Source: CAVTWY01 sp963738575
Lineage (GTDB): Bacteria > Pseudomonadota > Gammaproteobacteria > Burkholderiales > Burkholderiaceae_C
Direction of reading: 5' to 3'
Length of the DNA: 64,000 nt
Assembly (NCBI GenBank): GCA_963738575.1
Contig: CAVTWY010000004.1
Span: forward strand, 558,001-622,000
Part shown: one piece after another, positions 52,835 through 61,111 of the stretch
Layout: every line of letters starts with the position of its first letter
How positions within the stretch are numbered: the first letter of the stretch is position 1
The notes under the pieces: generated by a model
Told to the model about the DNA's origin: nothing
What the model saw: the letters and a program-made list of their open reading frames with translations, nothing else
Databases searched by the model: none
Made by a program: the position numbers and the translations under genes

Positions 52835-54526
52835 ATGACGTGGAATCGCCGCCGCGCCGCCGCCGCGACTTTGGCAGCTGCCACAGGCCCGTGGTGGCTG
52901 GGTGGCTGCAACCCCAAGGCGTCTTCGGCCACCCCCATCACCTGGGCGGGGTCTTGGGTGGGCACCGACGCCGCGCGTGGGCACCTGCTGCGCGACATGG
53001 CGTCGCGACCAAAAACTAACGCAGCAATCACGCGCCGCACCTCAGTCGTGATCGTGGGTGCCGGTGTGGCAGGGCTGACGGCCGCGCGCGCGCTGCATCG
53101 CGCGGGTGTGGACGACTTTGTGGTGCTGGAGTTGGAGGACGTGGGCGGGGGCAACGCACGTGCCCACACCATGGGGGGCATGGCCTGCCCGCTGGGCGCC
53201 CACTACCTGCCCGTGCCCGATGACCGCATGCCCGAGCTGCGCGGTTGGTTGTCAGAGCTCGGCTTGATGACCCACCAGCATGGCCGTTGGCGTGCGCTCG
53301 AGAAGCACCTGTGCCACGCGCCGCAAGAGCGGTTGTGGTTTGAAGGGCAGTGGGTTGAAGGTTTGCTGGCACCTGCAGCGCCCGGCTCGACCCTGGCCCA
53401 GCAGTACCTGGACTTTGAGCGCGAGGTGGCCGAGGCCTCCAAGCGGCACGCCTTTGTGGCACCCACCTTGCAAAGCCCGTGGACGAGAGACCTTGAAGCG
53501 CTGGACGCAGTGCCGTTTGCGCAGTGGTTATCGCAACGCAACCTCACCGACGAGGGCCTGCTTGCTTACCTCGACTATGCCTGCCGCGACGACTACGGCG
53601 CCGGCATTGCCACTGTGTCGGCCTGGGCCGGTCTGCACTACTTTGCCAGCCGCCACGGGTTCAAAGCGCCCGGTGCTTCGGCCGACGCCGACCGGGACGA
53701 CGACGCGGGCGTGTTCACGTGGCCCGAAGGCAATGCCTGGCTAACGCAAAAAATGACAGTCCTTGTGCAAGGCAGGCTTCGCACAGGCCACTTGGTCACA
53801 GGCGTGACCCCCACAACGCAAGGGGTCTGGGTAGATGCCATCCAAGCCAGTGACGGCACACCGCAGCGCTGGCTGGCGCAACACGTGATCGTGGCGTCAC
53901 CCCTGCACGTGGCGGCGCGCATCGTGCAGGCACCCATCACGCCCACTTTGCAGCAGGCGGCGGCTGCCGTGGCCCATGCGCCGTGGTTGGTTGCCAACCT
54001 GCACGTGCGCGGCACCCTGGACGACCGCCAAGGCGCCGCGCCCGCGTGGGACAACGTGCTTTTCAGCCGGGCGGGCAGCGAGCGACGCGCTGGGGTATGT
54101 GGACGCCACGCATCAAAGCTTGTCACCCGGTGCGCAGCAACTCAGTGCTAACGGCTTACTGGGCCCTTGGGCGAGACGGTGCCCAGGGCGATGCAAGCGC
54201 AGCGCCGCGCCTTGCTTGACGAGCCTTGGCAAGCCTGGAGCCAGCGCGTGATGGCCGACCTCGCGCGCGCCCACCCCGACCTGCCCGCCCGCACCGAGCG
54301 CATCGACTTGATGCGCTACGGTCACGCCATGGCCATCCCCCGGCCCGGCACCCGCACCCGGCTGGCCCAACTGGCACTGCATCAATTTCGTCGCGACGAC
54401 GCCATCCACTTTGCGCACAGCGACCTGGCGGCCTATTCGGTTTTTGAAGAAGCCTTTGCGCTGGGGCATGCGGCGGGGGTGAACGTGGCAGCGGCTCTGG
54501 GCAAGCGGGGCGGCGGCGCAGCCTAA
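52835..54526 (+). pseudogene. exported FAD-dependent amine-oxidase-like oxidoreductase, multiply frameshifted
   Basis: It starts MTWNRRRAAAATLAA, a Tat-type signal with a lipobox-like LGGC. The FAD-binding Rossmann motif VVIVGAGVAGLTAARAL follows, then an amine-oxidase-type arrangement (GGMACPLGAHYLPVP, DYACRDDYG, FTWPEGNAWL). The frame breaks near 54078, again near 54120-54140, and again near 54170-54200; each break shifts by +1 and together they restore the original frame. The expected protein reads FSRAGS, then DALGYVDATHQSL, then SVLTAYWALG, then AQRRALLDEPWQAW, ending at 54526. As written, the first frame stops at 54151. Confidence 0.82.
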
Positions 54527-54528
54527 CC

Positions 54529-54910
54529 CTAGCCCTTGACCCCACCCCTCGCCCACCTTTGCTGCGTGGTGCGCGCCGGCGCAAATGCGCGCAGTCAGCG
54601 ACGCCAACAGCGCGTCGGCAGCGCCTGAGTTGTCGGCGCTGTAGTTGCACACGTAAACGTCGAGCGTGACGGCGTTTTGCTCGGGCCAGGTGTGCACCGC
54701 CAGGTGCGACTCAGCCAGCAGCACCACGCCGGTGATGCCGCCAGGCTCCCCGAAGGGGTGAAACAGCTCGCCCACGGCATGCAGCCCTGCGGCTTGCACG
54801 CAGGCGTGGCACAGCGTGCGCAGGGCCGCCGTGTCGCGCATCAAATCGGTGCCGTCGGCGGTGCTTGCCACACAATCGTAGAGCTCTGCGGTAAGGTGCC
54901 AGCCTTGCAT
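54529..54910 (-). pseudogene. speD: S-adenosylmethionine decarboxylase proenzyme, frameshifted near its 3' end
   Basis: From the ATG at 54910 the protein reads HLTAELYDC, then GELFHPFGEPGGITGVVLLAESHLAVHTWPEQNAVTLDVYVCN. The serine in AESH is the site of autocleavage that makes the pyruvoyl group. It supplies decarboxylated AdoMet to the aminopropyltransferase. After LTAR the frame is lost through one extra base near 54586. The normal ending FAPARTTQQRWARGGVKG lies in the next frame and stops at 54529, two bases from the end of the convergent FAD gene. The start is 42 bases from the divergent PPK2 start. Confidence 0.85.
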
Positions 54911-54952
54911 GCAAGTGATTATCCAACGCGCATCAGCACAGGAGCGACAACC

Positions 54953-55845
54953 ATGGGTGACAAGAAAAAATCGGCCAAGCCAAAAGACGCTGCAAAGGAT
55001 GCTGCGAAAGGCGCTGCAAAGGACGCTGAAAAGGATGCTGGCGGCAGCGCCAAAGAAGGTATGTCCAAAAAAGACTACCTCGAGCGCCTGGAGCCGCTGC
55101 AAGTCGAGCTCAATGCCATGGCGCGTTGGGTGCAGCACGAGGGCAAACGCATCGTGGTGGTGGTGGAGGGCCGCGACACGGCGGGCAAGGGCGGCGTGAT
55201 TGGTGCCATCGCCGACACCTTGAGCCCGCGCAACGTGCGCGTGGTGGCCTTGCCGCGCCCAGCGAGCGAGAGGCCACGCAGTGGTACTTTCAGCGCTACG
55301 TGCAGCACCTGCCTGCTGCGGGCGAGATTGTGTTGCTCGACCGCAGTTGGTACAACCGCGCCGGGGTGGAGCATGTGATGGGGTTTTGCACGCCCGCCCA
55401 AACCAACGCGTTCTTGAAGCAAGCCCCCGTGTTCGAGCGCATGTTGGTCGACGACGGCGTGCTGCTGTTCAAGTACTGGCTGACGGTGGACCAAGCCGAG
55501 CAAGAAAAACGCTTTGCCGAACGCCTGAACGACCCCCTCAAGCGCTGGAAGCTGTCGCCCATCGACCTCAAGTCGCGCGAGAAGTACGACGCTTATGGGC
55601 GTGCCCGCGACCGCATGCTGGAGGCCACCCACACCAAACAAACCCCGTGGACGCTGGTTGACTTCAACGACCAAAAACGCGGACGATTGACGTTGGTGCG
55701 CAACTTTTTGGATCGGCTGCCCGACACCAAGGTGGCCGATGAAGCCATCGCCTTCCCGGCTTTGCCGCACGCGCCGTTGAAAGAGAAGTTTCGGGGGCCG
55801 TTGAAGCCGATCAAGGGGGGTGAGGGCGACGATGAGTTTAGGTGA
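54953..55845 (+). pseudogene. ppk2: polyphosphate kinase 2 family protein, frameshifted
   Basis: The ATG at 54953 follows CAGGAG. An N-terminal Lys/Ala-rich stretch with repeated KDAAK units (to about residue 35) precedes the PPK2 domain: Walker A VVVEGRDTAGKGG, then the lid and Walker B VLLDRSWYNRAGVEHVMGF, ending LPHAPLKEKFRGPL. PPK2 enzymes move phosphate between polyphosphate and nucleotides. One base is missing near 55251-55258 (VVALP|APSEREATQWYF), so the written frame ends early with a foreign tail while the rest continues in another frame to 55845. Confidence 0.88.
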
Positions 55846-55960
55846 TCGGTTCACTGAAGCGGTATTGAACCGCCTCTGCAATGAACTGAATCCCCAACGC
55901 GAAACAAAGAAGTCGTCACGAATCATTTTCGGCATTCCCGTGAGATGCGCGCAGACACCG

Positions 55961-56380
55961 TCACGCGCGCCACGGGTCGATCACGGCTGCACCTGCGGCC
56001 TCAAAGGCACGGGTGTCTCGGGTAGCCACGGTGAAACCATGGGCAACTGCGATTGCTGCGATGCAGCCGTCTGCGGTGGCGATGGCCAAGCCGATGGTTC
56101 GCGCCTTGGCCAACAGCGCGGCGTAAGACTTCGTGCAGCCCAAGTCAAATGGCAGCACACGCCCCGCAAACAAGGGCAGCACGCTCTCTTCAAGGTTCGC
56201 ATGAAGTCCTGATCGACGCTTGCCCGCTGGAAGCAGCGCAACGCCCGCACGCAGCTCAGCCACCGTGATCGCGGAAAGGAAAAGCGTCTCCATCGCCTGG
56301 GCGTCGATCCACGCAATCACGCGGGCGTCCGGCGCGTGGCGCAGCGGCTCTGACACCACGTTGGTGTCGAGCAGAATCAT
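55961..56380 (-). CDS. type II toxin, VapC/FitB-family PIN-domain protein
   Basis: 139 residues with PIN-domain acidic residues in MILLDTNVVSEPL (Asp5), VAELRAGVALLP, TIGLAIATADGCIAA and VATRDTRAFE. The order and the LDTNVVSEP start are typical of the FitB/VapC group. It overlaps the antitoxin gene by four bases. It lies immediately beside the Rhs array and may have travelled with it. Confidence 0.9.
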   Translation of the reverse strand: MILLDTNVVSEPLRHAPDARVIAWIDAQAMETLFLSAITVAELRAGVALLPAGKRRSGLHANLEESVLPLFAGRVLPFDLGCTKSYAALLAKARTIGLAIATADGCIAAIAVAHGFTVATRDTRAFEAAGAAVIDPWRA

Positions 56381-56631
56381 TCGAAGTTCACGGGGCGGGC
56401 GGGAGTTTTCTCACGCACCGTCCCAAACACCGCAAACTCTTCCTCGCTTAATTTGGCTCGGCGGCCCATTTCGGCAAGAAGCGAACCCAGCTTCACGCGG
56501 CCCTTGGGGTTGATCGCGGATTCAATGATTTCGCGCACCTCGGCCTCCATGCTCTGACCGTGGTGAGCAGCACGAACGCGCAAAGCACGGTGCACCTCGT
56601 CGGACAGGTTGCGGACGGTAAGCATGGCCAT
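56377..56631 (-). CDS. type II antitoxin, FitA-family ribbon-helix-helix protein
   Basis: About 84 residues. The N-terminus AMLTVRNLSDEVHRALRVRAAHHGQSMEAEV is the FitA/Arc-type DNA-binding domain, and the C-terminus (EEFAVFGTVREKTPARPVNFE) should contact the toxin. The ATG at 56631 has GGAG at a good distance; the frame is open seven codons further up. A 15-bp palindrome just upstream is the likely operator. Confidence 0.9.
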   Translation of the reverse strand: MAMLTVRNLSDEVHRALRVRAAHHGQSMEAEVREIIESAINPKGRVKLGSLLAEMGRRAKLSEEEFAVFGTVREKTPARPVNFE

Positions 56632-56646
56632 GTTGAAAGCTCCAAA

Positions 56647-56661
56647 ATGCATTCAATGCAT
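56647..56661. promoter_or_regulatory. palindromic operator candidate of the FitAB-like pair
   Basis: ATGCATTCAATGCAT is a perfect 15-bp palindrome about 16 bases upstream of the antitoxin start codon. A related half-site (TGCATTCA) recurs at about 56676. FitA-type antitoxins bind such repeats to repress their own operon. Confidence 0.55.
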
Positions 56662-56816
56662 GCAGACTACCACAGTGCATTCACTTTGACAATCGGATTT
56701 GGACGAATGCCCGGCACTTGGCAACCTCACCAGCGCCAGCGATGGTCGTTTTCGCACGATCAGCTACACCAGCTTCAACCTGCCCGACGCCAACACCGGC
56801 ATCCAAGGCGCCAGCG

Positions 56817-57423
56817 GCTCACCCCAGTACCGCTGGAGCTACGACGAGAACCACGCCCGCATCCAGGAGCGGCGCACCAACGCCAACGGCACGCGCACGA
56901 CATGGACCCTGAACCAAGGCCTGGGCTTTGAGCTGGAGGAGCTCAACGGCGCCTACCAGCAGCGCCACCACTTGAGCGCTGGTGGCCAGACGTTTGGGGT
57001 GCTGGTGGCAGCGGCCAACACCCCCAGCCTGGCCAGTGACGCGCGCGAGCCCAGCCCGCTTGGGTCCATCGCCCTGGCGCGGGCGGAGTTTTGGCAGCAC
57101 GACCACCTGGGCAGCGTCAGCGCCATCACCGACCACACCGGGGCGGTGCTGCAGCGCCTGGCCTACGACCCGTTTGGCAAGCGGCGCAACACCAACGGCA
57201 GCTACGACGAGTTTGGCACCATCGTGATGGACTGGAGTGCGCAGAGCGGCACCACCGACCGGGGCTTCACCGGCCACGAGCACCTCGATGACATCGGCCT
57301 GGTGCACATGAACGGGCGCATCTTCAACCCCACCCTGGCCACCTTCATGCAGGCTGACCCCTTCGTGCAAGACCCAGGCAACCTGCAAAACTACAACCGC
57401 TACGCCTACTGCTTCAACAACCC
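56817..57423 (+). repeat. 607-bp direct repeat, copy A (Rhs core)
   Basis: Nearly identical to 62692-63298 (offset 5875); only isolated single-base differences were found. It encodes the RHS core from PQYRWSYDENHARIQE to YAYCFNN. Homologous recombination between copies would delete or invert about 5.9 kb. Confidence 0.92.
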
Positions 57424-58244
57424 ACTGGGCTGCACTGATCCCTCGGGGTACTTCAGCCTGCGCCGCGCGCACGCCCTGGGCGGCTCCATGGGCGACCCGG
57501 CCTGTACTTCGTACGCAAGTGGGCCCTGGGCTACTTCAGAAGCATCGAGAACGAATTCGACATCGTCAGAAACATCCCCGGCCAAAAGCGCATCGACAAG
57601 TGGATGATGGAAACCCCTGGGCCATCGCCATCGGAACCGCCGTGGCCTCCGTATTTCGCAGGCCCCTTGGGCCGGTGGTGGCAGCCTACATCTCGGGCTA
57701 CACCACCTACGTCCAGACCGACGGCAACGTGGACGCTGCGCGCAGGGGCGGCACCGTCACTTTGTGACGGCAGCGGCGTTTTAGGCGGTGGGCAGTGCCA
57801 CGAGGGTGAGGGGGCGTACACGGACTTGGCGGGCACTACTACACGTGAGCCGCCGCCGGTATGTCCACAGGCCAAATTGCCGCCAACATTGCAGGCCACG
57901 CCCTGGTGGGCTGTGCGTCGGCTGGGGCCTCGGGGGGCAAGTGTGGGCAGGGTGCGCTGGCGGCGGGGTTTGGGGCTGCGGCGGGGTTCGTGCCGGGTAT
58001 TGACGGCGCGCTGGCCAAAGGCGTTTGGGTCACCGCCGTGGGCGGTGATTGCGGCACAATTGGGTGGCGGTAGCTTCATGGATGGGGCTCGGACTGCACT
58101 GCTGGGGTACTTATTCAATTGCGTGATGCACGAGTGTTTCGCGCAGGGGCGGGATGCCGAAAAAACGTTCCGCAACTACTTGAATGAATCAGGAACGACG
58201 GCGCGCTTGGGACTTGGATTTGATCGCTGGTACGATAGTCAGGA

Positions 58245-58247
58245 CAA
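58245..58247 (+). repeat. CAA target duplication, left side of IS30
   Basis: CAA directly precedes the left inverted repeat and recurs at 59368-59370 after the right one, as expected for a 3-bp IS30-type duplication. Confidence 0.8.
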
Positions 58248-59367
58248 GGCGGATTCAAGAGTGAAGTGCAAAACCGATGATCCCGTAAGGTACACCGATG
58301 CACACACCACCCAGAACCTACCGCCAGCTGCAACCCGAGGACCGCGTTACGTTGGCTGCGTTGAAGCAACAGAACTACAGCGCCAGCGCCATGGCGCGCG
58401 TGTTGGGGCGCCCGGTTTGCACCATCACGCGTGAGCTCAAGCGCAACAGCACCGGGGCGACCTACGCGAGCACGCAAGCCCAATCGTCGAGCCAGCGGCG
58501 GCGTCTGGATGCACGTCCGATGCGTAAACTGCACACGGATTCGACGCTGTTTGGCGTCGTTCAGCACTTCTTGACGCAACGCTGGTCGCCTGAGCAGATT
58601 GCTTTGACGCTGGCGCGCGTTTACCCCCAAGGGCATGAGCTTCGCGTGTCGCACGAGACGATCTACAACTGCATCTATGCCCAGCCCGTAGGCGAGCTGC
58701 GCCGCGAACTGATCGCAAGCCTTCGCCACGCGCACAACAAGCGCGTGCCGCGCAGCAAAGGTCAAGATCGACGCGGACAGATCCCCGACATGCTTAGCAT
58801 CCACATACGCCCGCCCGAGATCGAGGACCGCCAGTTCCCTGGTCACTGGGAGGGCGACTTGATCAAGGGTGAGGCCAACGCGAGTGCGGTGGGCACGCTG
58901 GTGGAGCGCACAAGTCGGCTCGTCATGCTTGTCAAGCTGCCGAGCCCCAAGCCGGCCAGTGCGGCGACCGTGCTGCAAGCGTTCACCGACAAGCTGATCG
59001 GCATCGCGCAGCCCATGCGCTTGAGCATGACGTACGACCAGGGACGCGAGATGGCGATGCACAAGAAGCTCAGCGAGCTGACAGGCATCGCGGTGTACTT
59101 CTGCGACCCGCACAGCCCGTGGCAACGGGGCTCTTGCGAGAACATGAACGGCTTGGTGCGCCAGTACTTGCCCAAGGGAACCGATCTGTCGGGCCACAGC
59201 CAGGCGCAACTCGACGCCATCGCAGACGAGATCAACAACCGACCGCGCAAGGGGTTGGGGGTGCGTACGCCGCTGGCGGTGTACCGGGAGTTGCTGATCA
59301 ACAGTACGCTGAACGCCAACCATATTCATTGATACTCAACCCCTTGCACTTCACTCTTGAATCCGCC
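58248..59367 (+). mobile_element. IS30-family insertion sequence, intact, 1120 bp
   Basis: The ends are perfect 24-bp inverted repeats: left 58248-58271, right 59344-59367, starting GGCGGATTCAAGAGTG. One transposase gene fills the element. A CAA duplication flanks it, so the insertion is recent enough to keep intact ends. It has inserted into the toxin domain of Rhs tip 1; removing it with one CAA rejoins the reading frame. Confidence 0.95.
58298..59332 (+). CDS. IS30-family transposase
   Basis: 344 residues. An N-terminal helix-turn-helix (YRQLQPEDRVTLAALKQQNY...SASAMARVLGRPVCTITREL) binds the ends. The DDE catalytic triad can be read in HWEGDLIKG (first Asp), MTYDQGREM (second Asp) and GSCENMNGLVRQYLPKGTDL (Glu). 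It is full-length for the family, so the element is probably still active. Confidence 0.95.
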   Translation: MHTPPRTYRQLQPEDRVTLAALKQQNYSASAMARVLGRPVCTITRELKRNSTGATYASTQAQSSSQRRRLDARPMRKLHTDSTLFGVVQHFLTQRWSPEQIALTLARVYPQGHELRVSHETIYNCIYAQPVGELRRELIASLRHAHNKRVPRSKGQDRRGQIPDMLSIHIRPPEIEDRQFPGHWEGDLIKGEANASAVGTLVERTSRLVMLVKLPSPKPASAATVLQAFTDKLIGIAQPMRLSMTYDQGREMAMHKKLSELTGIAVYFCDPHSPWQRGSCENMNGLVRQYLPKGTDLSGHSQAQLDAIADEINNRPRKGLGVRTPLAVYRELLINSTLNANHIH

Positions 59368-59370
59368 CAA
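59368..59370 (+). repeat. CAA target duplication, right side of IS30
   Basis: CAA directly follows the right inverted repeat and matches 58245-58247. Confidence 0.8.
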
Positions 59371-59725
59371 CTTCTTCTTCGGTAGGCCCGACATTTACTC
59401 GGAGAATCTGAGAATGGTCTGGGATGTGAAGCCTGACTCGATCTATGGCTGGGGTTCTGGTACAGAGCAGATATCTCGGTACACGATGACTGGTGAGTAT
59501 TCCGCCGGAACAGGGGTCCCTTTATTCGGCAATCAGACAACCATGACGCTGCAAGGTTCGATGAACAGGTACGAGTTCCACTTCGGAGGCGATGGGCTCG
59601 TCATCTATCGCGCGTTGGATGCCAGTCCCATGGAGCGCGCCCTTCAGCGTGCGGTACAGGACCAAGCAAATCGAATACTGATGGGCCCGCTTCCGCCAAG
59701 GCGGCGGCAGGGCGATCCAGGTTGA
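59368..59725 (+). pseudogene. Rhs tip 1: C-terminal toxin part after IS30 (PD-(D/E)XK-like nuclease)
   Basis: Joined to the sequence left of the IS (...FDRWYDSQD), with one CAA kept, the frame runs on as NFFFGRPDIYSENLRMVWDVK. Three elements of a PD-(D/E)XK nuclease are in order: PDI, the D-x-K in VWDVKP, and a QxxxY motif (QISRY). The domain ends RRRQGDPG at 59725. In its present form only an in-frame ATG inside the IS end could start it, so the toxin should be inactive. The gene that follows starts directly after its stop. Confidence 0.75.
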
Positions 59726-59734
59726 GTGTTGCTG

Positions 59735-60640
59735 ATGAGCCAAACCGAATCTTTGATCGAGCGCGAAGAGGCAAAGCAGCTCTCAGAAAGGCTCTACCCT
59801 CTGGGCGATCAGGTCAGCGACATCTGTGCCGATTTTGATCTAGCAGATTACGGTGCTCCGGCCAGTGTGATCCGGCACGAGCTAGAGATGCTGGCTGGCA
59901 CGAAGAGGCGCGCTCAGCAGTTACGGCTCTACTGGTCCGAGTATGCGAAGGAGCGAATCGCCGGTCTTGTCGGTCCAATGAACGTCCTCACGGGCAAGCT
60001 CCCGGACGTGACGGCCTATCGGTCTGGGTTGCTTGCTGACTTGCGTGCCCGTGCTGCTGCAAGCCAGCCTGGATCAGACAGTCCGATCATGTCACCGCAG
60101 ATAGAGCCGACAATGAAGCGGTACGTCGAATTGATGCCTGACGATCCAGTGGCGCTTCGGATCAATGAGGCGGTCAAGCAGGCGCGCCGAGCAGCTGCAC
60201 GCAAGTTGTCGTTGCCTGAGCTTCAGGAGTTCATGCAACTGCCAGCGAAGGCGCGCTATGACCTGCTGATTGATCGCTACTCGGCGACGCTCGTTGCTGC
60301 TGGGTTCACGCTCGACTCGCATCGCAAGACCGGCGTGGTGTTCAGGAGGCTGACATCCGATGGCCAATGGTCCTTCCTGTTTGTGGACGATTCGCGTGAC
60401 GGCGTGGACGTTGGGATGCTCTCAGTCAAATTTGGTCTCACTCTTCCCAAGAAGGCGGTAATGCCGAGTGCGTTGTCTTCGTCTGCTGTGGCGATCTTCT
60501 CCCCGGACGACATCGTTCCTGGGTTCGGCGCAGCGCGAGGCTTCGCTACGCCTTCCTATGCCGAGTTCTGTCTTGCTGCTGACGCATGTGCGTACATGGC
60601 GCGAGCAGTATATGAGCGCGTGGACGCACTCCTTCGCTGA
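59735..60640 (+). CDS. putative immunity protein for the Rhs tip 1 toxin (unknown family)
   Basis: 301 residues from the ATG at 59735; a GTG at 59726 directly abuts the toxin stop. It is cytoplasmic with no signal or membrane helix: a helical N-terminal two-thirds (REEAKQLSERLYPLGDQVSD; RINEAVKQARRAAARKLSLPELQEF) and a beta-rich C-terminal part (TGVVFRRLTSDGQWSFLFVDDS). I recognise no family. Its place immediately after a toxin C-terminus is where immunity genes sit in rhs-CT/I modules. It is longer than most immunity proteins, so this remains inference. Confidence 0.6.
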   Translation: MSQTESLIEREEAKQLSERLYPLGDQVSDICADFDLADYGAPASVIRHELEMLAGTKRRAQQLRLYWSEYAKERIAGLVGPMNVLTGKLPDVTAYRSGLLADLRARAAASQPGSDSPIMSPQIEPTMKRYVELMPDDPVALRINEAVKQARRAAARKLSLPELQEFMQLPAKARYDLLIDRYSATLVAAGFTLDSHRKTGVVFRRLTSDGQWSFLFVDDSRDGVDVGMLSVKFGLTLPKKAVMPSALSSSAVAIFSPDDIVPGFGAARGFATPSYAEFCLAADACAYMARAVYERVDALLR

Positions 60641-60666
60641 CCGCTCCCTAGCACGGACTGTTGGCG

Positions 60667-60945
60667 TCAGGTCTTGCTTCTTGCGTCCTCGATGCGCGTG
60701 ACCGCCTCGGCGACATTGATGATGTCGATGCCTTTGGGGCTGCCCATACTCAGCAAATACAGGTCCCCGGAGACGACGATCTTGGCGCCGCTGGCCACGG
60801 CCGCAGCAATAACGCGATCGTCATCGACATTGCCGCGCACTACGCGCGGGGTGGCCAGCGGCGATGCGCTGATCGCCAGCTCGCCATAGAAGGCGATGGC
60901 CTGCTCGAAGCTGGAGCGCTGCGCGGCCAGAAGCGCTTGTCATCA
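60667..60945 (-). pseudogene. N-terminally truncated PIN-domain toxin fragment
   Basis: The minus strand reads LATPRVVRGNVDDDRVIAAA, then VASGAKIVVSGDLYLLSMGS, then GIDIINVAEAVTRIEDARSK, and stops at 60667-60669. This is the C-terminal two-thirds of a COG1569-type PIN toxin (NVDDDRVIAAAVASGA and VVSGDLYLL are its hallmarks). An in-frame TGA precedes it with no start codon, and no partner antitoxin is visible, so it is a remnant cut by recombination. Confidence 0.65.
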
Positions 60946-60950
60946 ATCAG

Positions 60951-61111
60951 ATGATGGGTACTCACCTGCTGCATGACGGTCGAGTCATGCGATTCGCCGT
61001 GGAGCGGGACGGTGCCGTTTACGTCCGCAGCCTTGGATTCGGCATTGGCCGATTCCCTGGACCCAATGTCACCAACGCAGCCGCGTTGTCGGTATGGGTT
61101 GATATTCAGCG
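60951..61111 (+). pseudogene. fragment of an unknown protein joined to Rhs tip 2
   Basis: Starting at ATGATG, about 50 codons read THLLHDGRVMRFAVERDGAV, then YVRSLGFGIGRFPGPNV, and look like real coding sequence. The frame then runs into the Rhs junction in the wrong phase, near 61112. It may be the end of a displaced toxin or effector. No family recognised. Confidence 0.4.

Larger units (their letters stand above)
56690..58247 (+). pseudogene. Rhs tip 1: decayed RHS core and pre-toxin region, cut by IS30
   Basis: The frame opens just after a stop at 56687, with no start codon, in the middle of an RHS repeat (LGNLTSASDGRFRTI). The RHS-associated core is intact (HDHLGSVSAITDHTGAVLQRLAYDPFG, then GRIFNPTLATFMQADPFVQD, ending NNPLGCTDPSG). 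Compared with tips 2 and 3 it then has one-base losses near 57497 and 57607, a TGA at 57765-57767, a scrambled stretch to 57860, and an extra base near 58045. The frame recovers at LGGGSFMDGARTALLGYLFN and enters the toxin domain before the IS30 insertion at 58248. It cannot be translated as one protein. Confidence 0.88.

Noticed and set aside
54113..54528. Extension of the AdoMet decarboxylase frame across the FAD gene
   Set aside because: Past LTAR the sequence loses similarity; the natural ending is in the next frame and stops at 54529, so the long frame results from a frameshift.
58115..59329. 404-codon open frame antisense to the IS30 transposase
   Set aside because: The transposase is complete with DDE motifs and inverted repeats; the antisense frame has no recognisable domain.
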